Positions 33,678 through 41,071 of a DNA stretch of 41,071 nucleotides are shown piece by piece. The notes beneath the pieces were generated by a model. The model saw nothing but the letters and a program-made list of their open reading frames with translations, did no database searches and was not told where the DNA came from. The position numbers were made by a program, and so were the translations under genes. How positions within the stretch are numbered: the first letter of the stretch is position 1; the number at the start of each line of letters is the position of its first letter. Source of the DNA: Candidatus Zhuqueibacterota bacterium. GTDB taxonomy: Bacteria; Zhuqueibacterota; Zhuqueibacteria; Thermofontimicrobiales; Sulfurfontimicrobiaceae. The stretch is from NCBI GenBank assembly GCA_016927835.1, contig JAFGMA010000430.1, positions 1 to 41,071 on the forward strand. The letters are read 5' to 3'.

Positions 33678-36281
33678 ATGAAGAAAAATGTATTGATAAT
33701 TTCACTGTGTTGCGCTGTAGTTATTATCGCCATCTGGATTCTCAGTTCCTATCAAAGTCGGGAAAAACCGCATTTCAGAGTTTCGGGTGCACTAGAGGCT
33801 TTGAGCCTAATGAGCTATCAGCGGGCATACCCAAATTCTGATATTCCGAACGCCGCGCATTATAAGGCATACGAATTTTCCAAAAGGAACTTAAAAAAGC
33901 CACTTTCACGGACTGAGACTGTCGCGCCATGGGAATCAATGGGACCTCACAACAAGGGTGGTCGCACACTGGCGATAGCATTTAATCCGCAGAATCCAAA
34001 CACGGTTTATGCTGGTTCAGCAAGCGGCGGGCTATGGCGCAGCTATTCCGGAGGCGTCGGTGCCAGCGCCTGGGAAATCGTGCCCACAGGCTTCCCGGTG
34101 CTTGCAGTAAGTTCAATCGCAGTCGCACCTGACGATTCGAATGTCATCTATATCGGCACGGGTGAAGTATATAACTATCAAGCGACGGGTATGGGTGCTG
34201 CTTACCGACTGACCCGGGGAACCTACGGGATTGGCATTCTGAAAACAGAAAATGGCGGAGCATCCTGGTGCAAAAGTCTGGATTGGTCGTTTAACCAGCA
34301 GCACGGCGTATGGGCTATAAAAATCAATCCAATGAATTCGAGTACGATCTGGGCTGCAACGACCGAAGGAACCTATAAATCCCTGGATGGTGGGATAACG
34401 TGGCAACGGGTACTTGATGTAATTATGGCTAATGATCTCATTATAAATCCCGCGGATACCAATATTGTCGTTGTGGGCTGCGGAAATTTCGCCAGCGAAG
34501 GTCATGGCATTTATCGCACGACAGATGGCGGGAAAGCATGGGAAAAAATTACCCAGGGCTTACCTGAAACCTTTGGTGGAAAAATTCATCTGGCACTTTG
34601 TCAATCGTCTCCTGAAATGATGTACGCCAGTATCGGCAACGGTTATTTCGTTGGTGATCCACAGAATGCTACGTGGCTCTGCATGTCATTCGATGCCGGC
34701 AAAACCTGGGGCAATGTTTCAGTCGAAGACTATTCCTTGTGGCAGGGATGGTTTTCGCACGATGTAGCAGTGCATCCGCAGGATTACAACACCGTAATAG
34801 CAATCGGTATCGATATCTGGAAATCAACAACAATGGGCTGTGGGCTGCAACAAAAATCATCAGGTGGTGGCTATGCCGGACAAATTCCGCCCGGTGATTC
34901 TGAAGGACCACCATATCATTCCCACGTCGATCATCATGATGTAGCTTATCACACCACGAATCCGGATATTATTTATTTCGCAAATGACGGTGGTGTTTTC
35001 CGTTCATTGGATGGTGGGGAAACGTTTGAAGGCTGCAATGGCGGCTACCAGACAGCGCAATTCTATAATGGCTTTTCATGTTCACAGCAGGATTCCAACC
35101 TGGCGATTGGCGGATTGCAGGATAATAATACCATTATTTATCGTGGTTCAAAAACCTGGCATAGATATGTACTTGCCGGTGATGGTTGTTGCGCCGGAAT
35201 TGATGCGACCAATGACAGCATCATGTATGGATCCTGGCAAGGGCTTTCGATTTCCAAATCTTCAGATAGGGGATATCGATGGTCCAGAATTCAACCGCCA
35301 GGTGCCAACCGACCAACCTGTTTTGTTGCGCCATTTGCGTTAGGAATAGATGAAACCAACGTCATCTATGCAGGGCGCGATGTTGTATACAAATCAACAG
35401 ACCGCGGAGCAAAGTGGACAGCAACCAATGGAGGCGAATCACTCGACGGGAATCCAGTATTCTGCCTGGCGGTCTCTCACCAAAACAGCGATGTGGCGTA
35501 TGCTGCAACCGCACCTTATCAAGCGCGTCCCGGCATTTTTCGCACTTTTGATGGGGGAATTAGCTGGGTGAATATTACAGCAGATTTACCGGATCGTTTT
35601 CCCGGGGATCTAGCAGTCGATCCGGCGAATGATTCGACAGTTTATATCGTGCTTCTGGGATTCGGAAGTTCTCACGTCTTCAAGTCAATAGATGCAGGCG
35701 CAAATTGGTCGGATATCGGGCAGGGGCTCCCCGATCTCCCGACATCAGCGATCGTTATAGATCCGGAGCATCAACAGAATATCTATATCGGAAATGATCT
35801 GGGCGTATATGTTTCATTAGATGGAGGCGCCAACTGGCAGGAATTCCAGGAAGGTTTGCCCGATGCTGTGATAGCAATGGATTTAGCGATTTCTCCGGTG
35901 AATCGAAAATTGCGCGTGGCTACACATGGCAATGGTGCTTATGAACGCGATTTGCTAGATGCTTTGCCTTCGCATATTGCGCACGACAAACCCATAGCCC
36001 GCGATTTCGTGCTGGAGCAAAATTACCCTAATCCGTTTAACGCTACCACTAAAATCAGGTACTGGTTGCCAAAATCATCACGCGTAAACCTGATAATCTA
36101 TAACTCCCTCGGGCAAGAAGTCAAAACACTCGTTGAAAATAAGTATCAGGAAGCCGGAAATTATACCATCAACTGGGACGGAACAAATAATGGTGGAATT
36201 CATGTCTCCGGGAATACGTATATTTATCGTTTGAATGTCGATAATTTGAGCTTGACAAAAAAAATGACGCTGCTAAAATGA
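33678..36281 (+). CDS. secreted sortilin/BNR-repeat beta-propeller protein with a type IX secretion C-terminal domain
   Basis: 867 aa. An N-terminal hydrophobic helix (residues 4-22) serves as signal or anchor. The body has many BNR/VPS10-type blades, recognised by SxDGGxxW-like loops: KTENGGASWCKS, KSLDGGITWQRV, RTTDGGKAWEKI, RSLDGGETFEGC, KSTDRGAKWTAT, RTFDGGISWVNI, KSIDAGANWSDI and VSLDGGANWQEF, alternating with NPxNxxxVYAG strands. The last ~85 residues are a T9SS sorting domain (LEQNYPNPFNATTKIRYWL ... KMTLLK). No active-site motif of sialidases can be assigned. GGAGG lies before the ATG at 33678. Confidence 0.88.
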   Translation: MKKNVLIISLCCAVVIIAIWILSSYQSREKPHFRVSGALEALSLMSYQRAYPNSDIPNAAHYKAYEFSKRNLKKPLSRTETVAPWESMGPHNKGGRTLAIAFNPQNPNTVYAGSASGGLWRSYSGGVGASAWEIVPTGFPVLAVSSIAVAPDDSNVIYIGTGEVYNYQATGMGAAYRLTRGTYGIGILKTENGGASWCKSLDWSFNQQHGVWAIKINPMNSSTIWAATTEGTYKSLDGGITWQRVLDVIMANDLIINPADTNIVVVGCGNFASEGHGIYRTTDGGKAWEKITQGLPETFGGKIHLALCQSSPEMMYASIGNGYFVGDPQNATWLCMSFDAGKTWGNVSVEDYSLWQGWFSHDVAVHPQDYNTVIAIGIDIWKSTTMGCGLQQKSSGGGYAGQIPPGDSEGPPYHSHVDHHDVAYHTTNPDIIYFANDGGVFRSLDGGETFEGCNGGYQTAQFYNGFSCSQQDSNLAIGGLQDNNTIIYRGSKTWHRYVLAGDGCCAGIDATNDSIMYGSWQGLSISKSSDRGYRWSRIQPPGANRPTCFVAPFALGIDETNVIYAGRDVVYKSTDRGAKWTATNGGESLDGNPVFCLAVSHQNSDVAYAATAPYQARPGIFRTFDGGISWVNITADLPDRFPGDLAVDPANDSTVYIVLLGFGSSHVFKSIDAGANWSDIGQGLPDLPTSAIVIDPEHQQNIYIGNDLGVYVSLDGGANWQEFQEGLPDAVIAMDLAISPVNRKLRVATHGNGAYERDLLDALPSHIAHDKPIARDFVLEQNYPNPFNATTKIRYWLPKSSRVNLIIYNSLGQEVKTLVENKYQEAGNYTINWDGTNNGGIHVSGNTYIYRLNVDNLSLTKKMTLLK

Positions 36282-36286
36282 AAACT

Positions 36287-36342
36287 CTGGCGGATGATTG
36301 GCTGTGAAAAAACGATTGTTCTTCACGCCGATCATCCGCCAG
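36287..36342. repeat. long perfect palindrome after the BNR-repeat gene
   Basis: CTGGCGGATGAT (36287-36298) and ATCATCCGCCAG (36331-36342) are exact 12-bp inverted arms. Inside, GGC / GCC and GTGAA / TTCAC continue the stem. It starts five bases after the stop codon. No U-run follows, so it may be a bidirectional or factor-dependent 3' end, or a small mobile palindrome. Confidence 0.6.
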
Positions 36343-36781
36343 CTATTGCCGATCCATATTTTCTTAAAACAGGTTTTCGTATAATCACAAAATACATCGC
36401 TGAATTATTTCAAAAAACTTACCTAAACGAGCCAGCAGTTTTGCTTGAATCCCAAAAGAAATTTTACCAAATCATACTCATGTTTTAAACCTGCCCGAAT
36501 AAAAATTTTCCGTATTTTTGATTAAGCGTATTTTCGAATCAAAAAAAGAAACCTTGACTTTTCAAAATTACAAGCTTATCTTACCCCTTCGCTTTTCACG
36601 GTGAGCAATTGAGATTTGACAACGATTCTCGTTCGAAAAAAAAACGATTGACACGCTGCACCCGGACTTACAGGCTGTTTTCGCGTCTGTCTCACCATGC
36701 TGCTCCTGCCAGGCTGAGAAGCGCGAACCGAAGTCAGAATAGGTCCCCGAAAGTCATCCGGATCAGAAAAATAGGTAATTT
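36343..36781. other. gene-free spacer upstream of the methyltransferase-like gene
   Basis: No gene seen; a short plus-strand frame across the palindrome is spurious. It contains a promoter-like site (listed separately) and a direct repeat AACGATT, at 36621 and near 36643, each next to TTGACA or ATTGACA; it could be a regulator site. Confidence 0.35.
36554..36582 (+). promoter_or_regulatory. candidate sigma70-type promoter
   Basis: TTGACT (36554-36559), a 17-base spacer and TATCTT (36577-36582), about 200 bases before the ATG of the URO-D-family gene. The -35 matches 5 of 6 and the -10 4 of 6. Confidence 0.4.
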
Positions 36782-37786
36782 ATGACAAATAAAAAGCGAG
36801 CACCCGATGGAGTTCAATGGACAATCGCTATTCCGCCGGAAGTCAAATGCGAGTATGCCGAAACATCGATTGGCGAGTATTTTCAAAATATCGACGTGAT
36901 GCTGATTACTGAGCAGCGATGCCGGGAAAAATTCATCGAACGCTATGAATACGATCCAGGGGAGTATTACTACGTGCCATTCACTGCGTATGAAGGCGTT
37001 GCCGCACTTGGAGCGACGCTGGTATTCACAGATCAGCACGAGGTGATGATTGAAAACCAGGGTAACATCCTCACGGAGCCTGCCCATGTTATGGCGTTGG
37101 CGCCGGCTGATCCCTGGAAATATCCGCGATTTGTGTGGGGGGCGGAATCATACCGCCAAATGAAAACGCGCTTCCCCGATAAAAGCGTCGGTATATCACC
37201 GGGGCAGGAGGGACCCGTTACCTCGGCGGTGCTTCTGCGCGGAACTCGGTTTTTTATGGATTGCTATGATGCGCCCGAATTGGCTCATCGGCTGCTGAGT
37301 GTCGTCACCGATACGTTCATTCATTTTTGCGAAGCGGTGAGTGAGGTGACCGGTCAACGAAGCACCGCATTGGGCATCGCCGATGACCACTCCGGAAATT
37401 TAGCGCCTCAAATGTGGGATGAATTCGTGCTGCCCTATTATGAACGGATTTATTCGGAACTCGACATCGAAACGCGCGTTATGCACTCAGAACTTGTGCG
37501 AAGAGAACATTTTCCCTACCTCGAAAAACTTAATTTGTCTCAAATCGATCTGGGGGAAGATCCGTATATTTCCGTTGCCGACGCGCTGTCATTGGGCAAG
37601 CCATTTTTCTGGCATATTAAAACCTGCCAGGAAATGCTTATGGGCAATCCCGATTCAATCAAGCGCGCGTATGAAAATGCCGTAAATGAAGGCGCGAAAG
37701 GTATACTCACCGAATTGAGTGTGGGAGTGCCGCCGGAAAATATCAGGGCTTTTATTGACGTCGCACGAAAATTTGAACCGGTTTAG
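36782..37786 (+). CDS. uroporphyrinogen decarboxylase (URO-D)-family protein, probably methyltransferase type
   Basis: 334 aa, soluble TIM-barrel. The family includes HemE and the cobamide:CoM-type methyltransferases (MtaA/MtbA). Features seen: GPVTSAVLLRGT, then LLSVVTDTFIHFCEAVSEVTG, then ADDHSGNLAPQMWDEFVLPYYERIY, the segment typical of the methyltransferase-like URO-D proteins. After that come THSEL-like RVMHSELVRR, QIDLGEDPYIS and KGILTELSVGVPPENIRAF. It lacks the clear N-terminal HemE signature, so haem synthesis is unlikely. AGGTAATTT precedes the ATG. No corrinoid protein gene is adjacent; a link to the RACo-type gene at 5499 is inference. Confidence 0.8.
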   Translation: MTNKKRAPDGVQWTIAIPPEVKCEYAETSIGEYFQNIDVMLITEQRCREKFIERYEYDPGEYYYVPFTAYEGVAALGATLVFTDQHEVMIENQGNILTEPAHVMALAPADPWKYPRFVWGAESYRQMKTRFPDKSVGISPGQEGPVTSAVLLRGTRFFMDCYDAPELAHRLLSVVTDTFIHFCEAVSEVTGQRSTALGIADDHSGNLAPQMWDEFVLPYYERIYSELDIETRVMHSELVRREHFPYLEKLNLSQIDLGEDPYISVADALSLGKPFFWHIKTCQEMLMGNPDSIKRAYENAVNEGAKGILTELSVGVPPENIRAFIDVARKFEPV

Positions 37787-37996
37787 CAGCCTTTGCGTTT
37801 CTTTTATATCTGAGCCAATCCCAAAATGCCGGCTGCCAATTCAGAGATCGGCTGATCGAGGTGCCCGTTCTGTCTCTGCATTTATTTTTTATCGGTTGTG
37901 TTTTAGCCCTGCCTGTTAGTCGTACTTCGTCAGGATCGTTAATAAGTAGAAGGAAATTTTGAACGCGTTCATTCTTAGTTAATTGAACAGAATCCC

Positions 37997-39169
37997 ATGA
38001 ATTTATTTTCGCTCATTTTTCTTTTTTCAGTCGGAATTTATTGCTGTATTATCCTGCTTTTTTTTATTGGATTGCATCTGCCTCCCAGGCGCAAATCGAA
38101 CGCCATGCCATTTATTTCAGTCATCATCGCTGCCAGAAACGAAGAGCAAAACATCGGGAATTGCCTTCAGGATTTGAGTCAACAGACATATCCCGCAGAT
38201 CGGTTTGAAATCATCGTTGTCGATGATCATTCCACTGATGCCACGCCGAAGCTGCTGCAAGACTATTCAAAAGAAATACCCAATCTTCGGATTTTAAAGG
38301 CAACGCCGTTGAATGGCAAACTGACTCCTAAAAAAAATGCCATCAATTGCGGCATTCAGCAGAGTGTCGGAGACATCATTTTCACCACCGATGCCGATTG
38401 CCGCATCAAACCCACGTGGATTGAATCGATACTCGGTTATTTTACTGAGGAAGTGGGGATGGTCGTTGGATTTTCCCAGTTTATCGGTCGGGACGGCAAA
38501 TTTTCATTCATCGAGAAACTCCAGGCACTGGACTTTATTTCGCTGATGGCTTCGGCAGAAGGATCGAGTAATCTCGGATTTCCTCTGGCAGCCTCCGGTC
38601 AAAATCTGGCTTACCGGCGCAAAGCCTTTGATGAGGTTGGTGGCTTCGAATTCATCGGTCACCGCGTATCAGGGGATGATGTGCTGCTATTGCAGCTTAT
38701 CCGGCGATTGACAAAGTGGAAGATACGGTTCGCCGATTCTTCAAAATCGTTCAACGCCACGTATGCGAAAACATCAATTTCGGAAATTTTGAATCAGCGT
38801 CGAAGGTGGGCTTCCAACGCGCCGTTTCAAATCAAATTGAACAAGTTGTTTTATTTGCTGTTGGTTAACGTTTTTCTTGTAAATATCGGTTTGCTGTTCG
38901 GAATCCCTCTGGCAGTATTCGGCAGCATCTCCTGGCGTTTGATATTGCTGGGTTTATGCGGAAAAGTGGTGGTGGAGTTGATCATTGCCATCAAGGCGTG
39001 CTTCAAGTTTCATCGAATAGAATTGCTTAAAATTTTCCCCGCGTGGTTCATTCTGCAGATACCGTACGTTTTTCTTGCCGGGATCATGGGTAGTTTCGGC
39101 AGCTTCACCTGGAAAGACCGAAAGCATGAAATCCGTGAAATCGCCCTGGAGCCGGTTTCGAAACGATGA
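37997..39169 (+). CDS. membrane-bound family 2 glycosyltransferase
   Basis: 390 aa. An N-terminal membrane helix (residues about 5-25), then a GT-A catalytic domain: VIIAARNEEQNIGNCL, IIVVDDHSTDATP (nucleotide-binding Asp), TTDADCRI (DxD metal motif), SGDDVLLL (catalytic Asp region) and QRRRWASNAP (Q-x-x-R-W motif of processive-like GT2). Two to three C-terminal helices follow (LFYLLLVNVFLVNIGLLFGI, then LILLGLCGKVVVELIIAIK, then WFILQIPYVFLAGIMG). This layout is typical of inner-membrane GT2 enzymes of lipid or polysaccharide glycosylation. Substrate unknown. No strong ribosome site is visible. Convergent with the kinase gene, 24 bases apart. Confidence 0.88.
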   Translation: MNLFSLIFLFSVGIYCCIILLFFIGLHLPPRRKSNAMPFISVIIAARNEEQNIGNCLQDLSQQTYPADRFEIIVVDDHSTDATPKLLQDYSKEIPNLRILKATPLNGKLTPKKNAINCGIQQSVGDIIFTTDADCRIKPTWIESILGYFTEEVGMVVGFSQFIGRDGKFSFIEKLQALDFISLMASAEGSSNLGFPLAASGQNLAYRRKAFDEVGGFEFIGHRVSGDDVLLLQLIRRLTKWKIRFADSSKSFNATYAKTSISEILNQRRRWASNAPFQIKLNKLFYLLLVNVFLVNIGLLFGIPLAVFGSISWRLILLGLCGKVVVELIIAIKACFKFHRIELLKIFPAWFILQIPYVFLAGIMGSFGSFTWKDRKHEIREIALEPVSKR

Positions 39170-39193
39170 AGAAAGCGCGGGCAGGCATCGGCA

Positions 39194-41056
39194 TTATCTG
39201 ACCAGCCATTTAGCGAGCAGCTTATAGAGCCTGACCGGCTCGATCGGTTTGGAGATGTAATCGTTCATCCCTGATATCAGGCAGCGCTCTTTGTCGCCTT
39301 TCATCGCATGTGCAGTCATCGCGATTACAGGTAGATCCTTCAGGTTAAGTGTTGTGCGTATCGCCGATGTAGCGGATGTTCCATCCATAACCGGCATCTG
39401 GACATCCATCAAAACCAACTCGTACTTGTGATGTTCCAATGCCTCCAGCGCTGCTTTGCCATCGCTAACAATATCGATCGGAATCCCGGTTTTCTGCAAA
39501 AGCGCGGCGGCTACCTTCTGGTTTATTATATTATCTTCTGCTAATAAAATACGGTAGTTGTTCCTTAAACCTTTCAATTTGGATAGATATACATCCTTTT
39601 CTGCGCTGGCAGGCATTTCATCGACAGGTTGCTTTGCTCTTTTTTCGGTCGCTCCGATGGCGGTGATGATCGCATCAAACAACTGACTCTGCTTGATTGG
39701 CTTTGTAAGTAACCAGACGTCATTGAGCGAGTTCGTCGCCACATCTTTTCCTAATGAAGTCAAAAGCAGGCACGGTATCCGGCGATGTGCTTCCATTTCA
39801 CGGAGCTTTTGAATTAGGGTCAAGCCATCCATCCCGGGCATATTATAATCCGAGATGATCAATTCAAATCGGCTGTGGATTTCAAGCAATCGCAATGCTT
39901 CGATGCCGCTTGCGACGACCACTGCGTCACAGTTGAAAGCTTTTAAAATCTCCTGCAAAATCATTCGATTCGTTGCGTTATCATCAATTGCCAGCACCTT
40001 GATGCCACGGATATCCACTGGCAGGGCAAGCTCATCCAATGCTTCCTGCTCTGGTATTCGAAAATCGGCACTGAAATAAAAACGGCATCCCGGTCCCTCA
40101 ACACCGTTATTAAAGTCGGCTCCAGAGCGGACAGCTTTTTTCGCATGCTCCGGTGACAGCGCACCCGAATTTGTGGCGGTGACTTTTAAGTCTTCATTTG
40201 CATCAAATGTAGAAAATTGCCATCGAGGAATCGGGCTTTCCACTTGCAGCTCTCCGCCCATCAGTTCCACAAGCTGCTTTGAAATGGCTAATCCCAAACC
40301 GGTTTCGCCATATTTTCGGCTGGTTGTGTTATCCGCCTGGGTAAAGCTCTTGAATATGAGTTTTTGGCTTTCGGGAGCGATGCCGATGCCCGTATCGAAA
40401 ACCGAAAAATTGACCGTAGCCTGGCGATCGGTTTTTTTCGCCAGACTGACCTGGATCAGGACTTCGCCCACTTCTGTGAATTTTATCGCATTGCCACCGA
40501 GATTCACCAGTATCTGCTTCAATCGTACGGGATCACCGATGAGTTGGTGCGGTACTGATTTGTGAATGAACAGGTTCAATTCCAATTGCTTCTTTTCCGC
40601 TTCATGGATCAGCGCATCGGCGACGGACTCAACAACCTTCCGGAGATCGAATTGAACTGCTTCCAGGCTCAGTTGTCGTGCTTCAATTTTCGAGAAATCG
40701 AGAATATCATTTAGAACGTTTAACAATTGGGTGGCGCTGCTTTTCACCATTGTCTGGTATTCCCGCTGTTGGGCAGATAATTTTGTATCCAGAAGCAAAT
40801 CAGTCAGACCAATGATTCCGTTCATCGGTGTGCGGATTTCGTGGCTCATATTCGCCAGAAATTCGCTTTTCGCACGATTGGCGCTTTCCGCGAGCTCTTT
40901 CGCTTGAATGAGAGACTCTTCCGCCCGTCGACGCTGCGATTCGAAATTATAGCTCTCGATCGCAATCGCAATAATTGCCCCGAGACTATTTAGTGTCTGT
41001 CCGAGAACTACCTTTGAGCTGTCATTGCGAGGAGCGTTTTTTGCGACGAAGCAATC
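39194..41056 (-). CDS. 5'-truncated BarA-like hybrid histidine kinase with two receiver domains
   Basis: The open frame begins after a TGA at 41057-41059 inside a dispersed repeat, and contains no ATG, GTG or TTG before the ATG at 40849, which lies inside the H-box ([11 protein letters not shown]) and cannot be the true start. Upstream of it the frame reads [11 protein letters not shown], a coiled linker ([17 protein letters not shown]) and [14 protein letters not shown], like the end of a GAF-type sensor. Then follow HATPase_c ([16 protein letters not shown]), receiver 1 ([24 protein letters not shown]) and receiver 2 ([24 protein letters not shown]). No Hpt domain. The sensor part is missing, either through insertion of the repeat or because the assembly ends there. 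Confidence 0.82.
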   Translation of the reverse strand, partial: DCFVAKNAPRNDSSKVVLGQTLNSLGAIIAIAIESYNFESQRRRAEESLIQAKELAESANRAKSEFLANMSHEIRTPMNGIIGLTDLLLDTKLSAQQREYQTMVKSSATQLLNVLNDILDFSKIEARQLSLEAVQFDLRKVVESVADALIHEAEKKQLELNLFIHKSVPHQLIGDPVRLKQILVNLGGNAIKFTEVGEVLIQVSLAKKTDRQATVNFSVFDTGIGIAPESQKLIFKSFTQADNTTSRKYGETGLGLAISKQLVELMGGELQVESPIPRWQFSTFDANEDLKVTATNSGALSPEHAKKAVRSGADFNNGVEGPGCRFYFSADFRIPEQEALDELALPVDIRGIKVLAIDDNATNRMILQEILKAFNCDAVVVASGIEALRLLEIHSRFELIISDYNMPGMDGLTLIQKLREMEAHRRIPCLLLTSLGKDVATNSLNDVWLLTKPIKQSQLFDAIITAIGATEKRAKQPVDEMPASAEKDVYLSKLKGLRNNYRILLAEDNIINQKVAAALLQKTGIPIDIVSDGKAALEALEHHKYELVLMDVQMPVMDGTSATSAIRTTLNLKDLPVIAMTAHAMKGDKERCLISGMNDYISKPIEPVRLYKLLAKWLVR

Positions 41057-41060
41057 TCAG
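41019..41060. repeat. REP-like dispersed repeat at the right window edge
   Basis: CTGTCATTGCGAGGAGCG, then TTTTTT, then GCGACGAAGCAATCTC. This is the TCATTGCGAGGAGCG / GCGACGAAGCAATC palindromic repeat that I recall from many unrelated bacterial genomes, where it is intergenic. Here it lies inside the reading frame of a kinase and supplies the stop codon in that frame. Confidence 0.6.
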
Positions 41061-41071
41061 CCGTTTTATTA

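Overview
The window looks like a chromosomal segment of an uncultured Gram-negative bacterium of the FCB superphylum. A Calditrichota, KSB1 or Zixibacteria-type lineage is my inference; it cannot be proven without a search. The reasons are two large secreted proteins (30138-33107 and 33678-36281) ending in the NYPNPFN-type C-terminal domain typical of type IX (Por) secretion cargo, a meso-diaminopimelate-type MurE, a Bacteroidetes-style RnfB, and roughly 45-53% G+C by eye. I saw no rRNA, tRNA, CRISPR array or transposase.

Layout. 1-2028: repeat-bearing spacer and murE. 2033-5453 (minus): a hybrid histidine kinase cut by an in-frame amber codon, a GNAT acetyltransferase, a small two-helix membrane protein and a thermonuclease-like protein. 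5499-7984 (minus): a ferredoxin/ASKHA corrinoid activator (RACo type) and a small coiled-coil protein. 8447-14356 (minus): a GH2-fold protein that has lost both catalytic glutamates and is fused to a six-helix membrane domain, an NhaC-type antiporter, an unknown protein and a MerR-type HTH protein. 14758-18134 (plus): rnfB, a NifU-like scaffold and a DUF116 protein, with a G+C-richer TolB-like gene apparently inserted between rnfB and nifU. 18305-21666 (plus): a GHL6-type glycosidase translationally coupled to a CapA-type metallophosphatase. 21667-22678: a 1-kb gene-free leader region. 22679-33107 (plus): a seven-gene exported-protein cluster. 33678-36281: a BNR-repeat protein. 36782-41056: a URO-D-family methyltransferase, a family 2 glycosyltransferase, and a 5'-truncated hybrid histidine kinase that runs into a dispersed repeat at the window edge.

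The most interesting part is 22679-30127. It encodes, in order: a three-module Ig-like exported protein; a two-domain PapD/DUF916-like protein; a small secreted protein whose last strands read like a Csu / spore-coat-U pilin, preceded by a 430-nt highly structured leader and followed by a hairpin; a tandem-duplicated PapD/DUF916-like protein; another two-module exported protein; and a compact secretin. No usher, no ATPase and no inner-membrane platform is present. I propose a chaperone-plus-secretin surface-fibre assembly system. Each family call comes from visible motifs; the system itself is inference.

Other points of note are the amber codon inside an otherwise intact receiver domain, the catalytically dead GH2-membrane fusion, the inserted segment with apparent gene fragments at both ends, and palindromic repeats at both window edges and inside the pilin leader.
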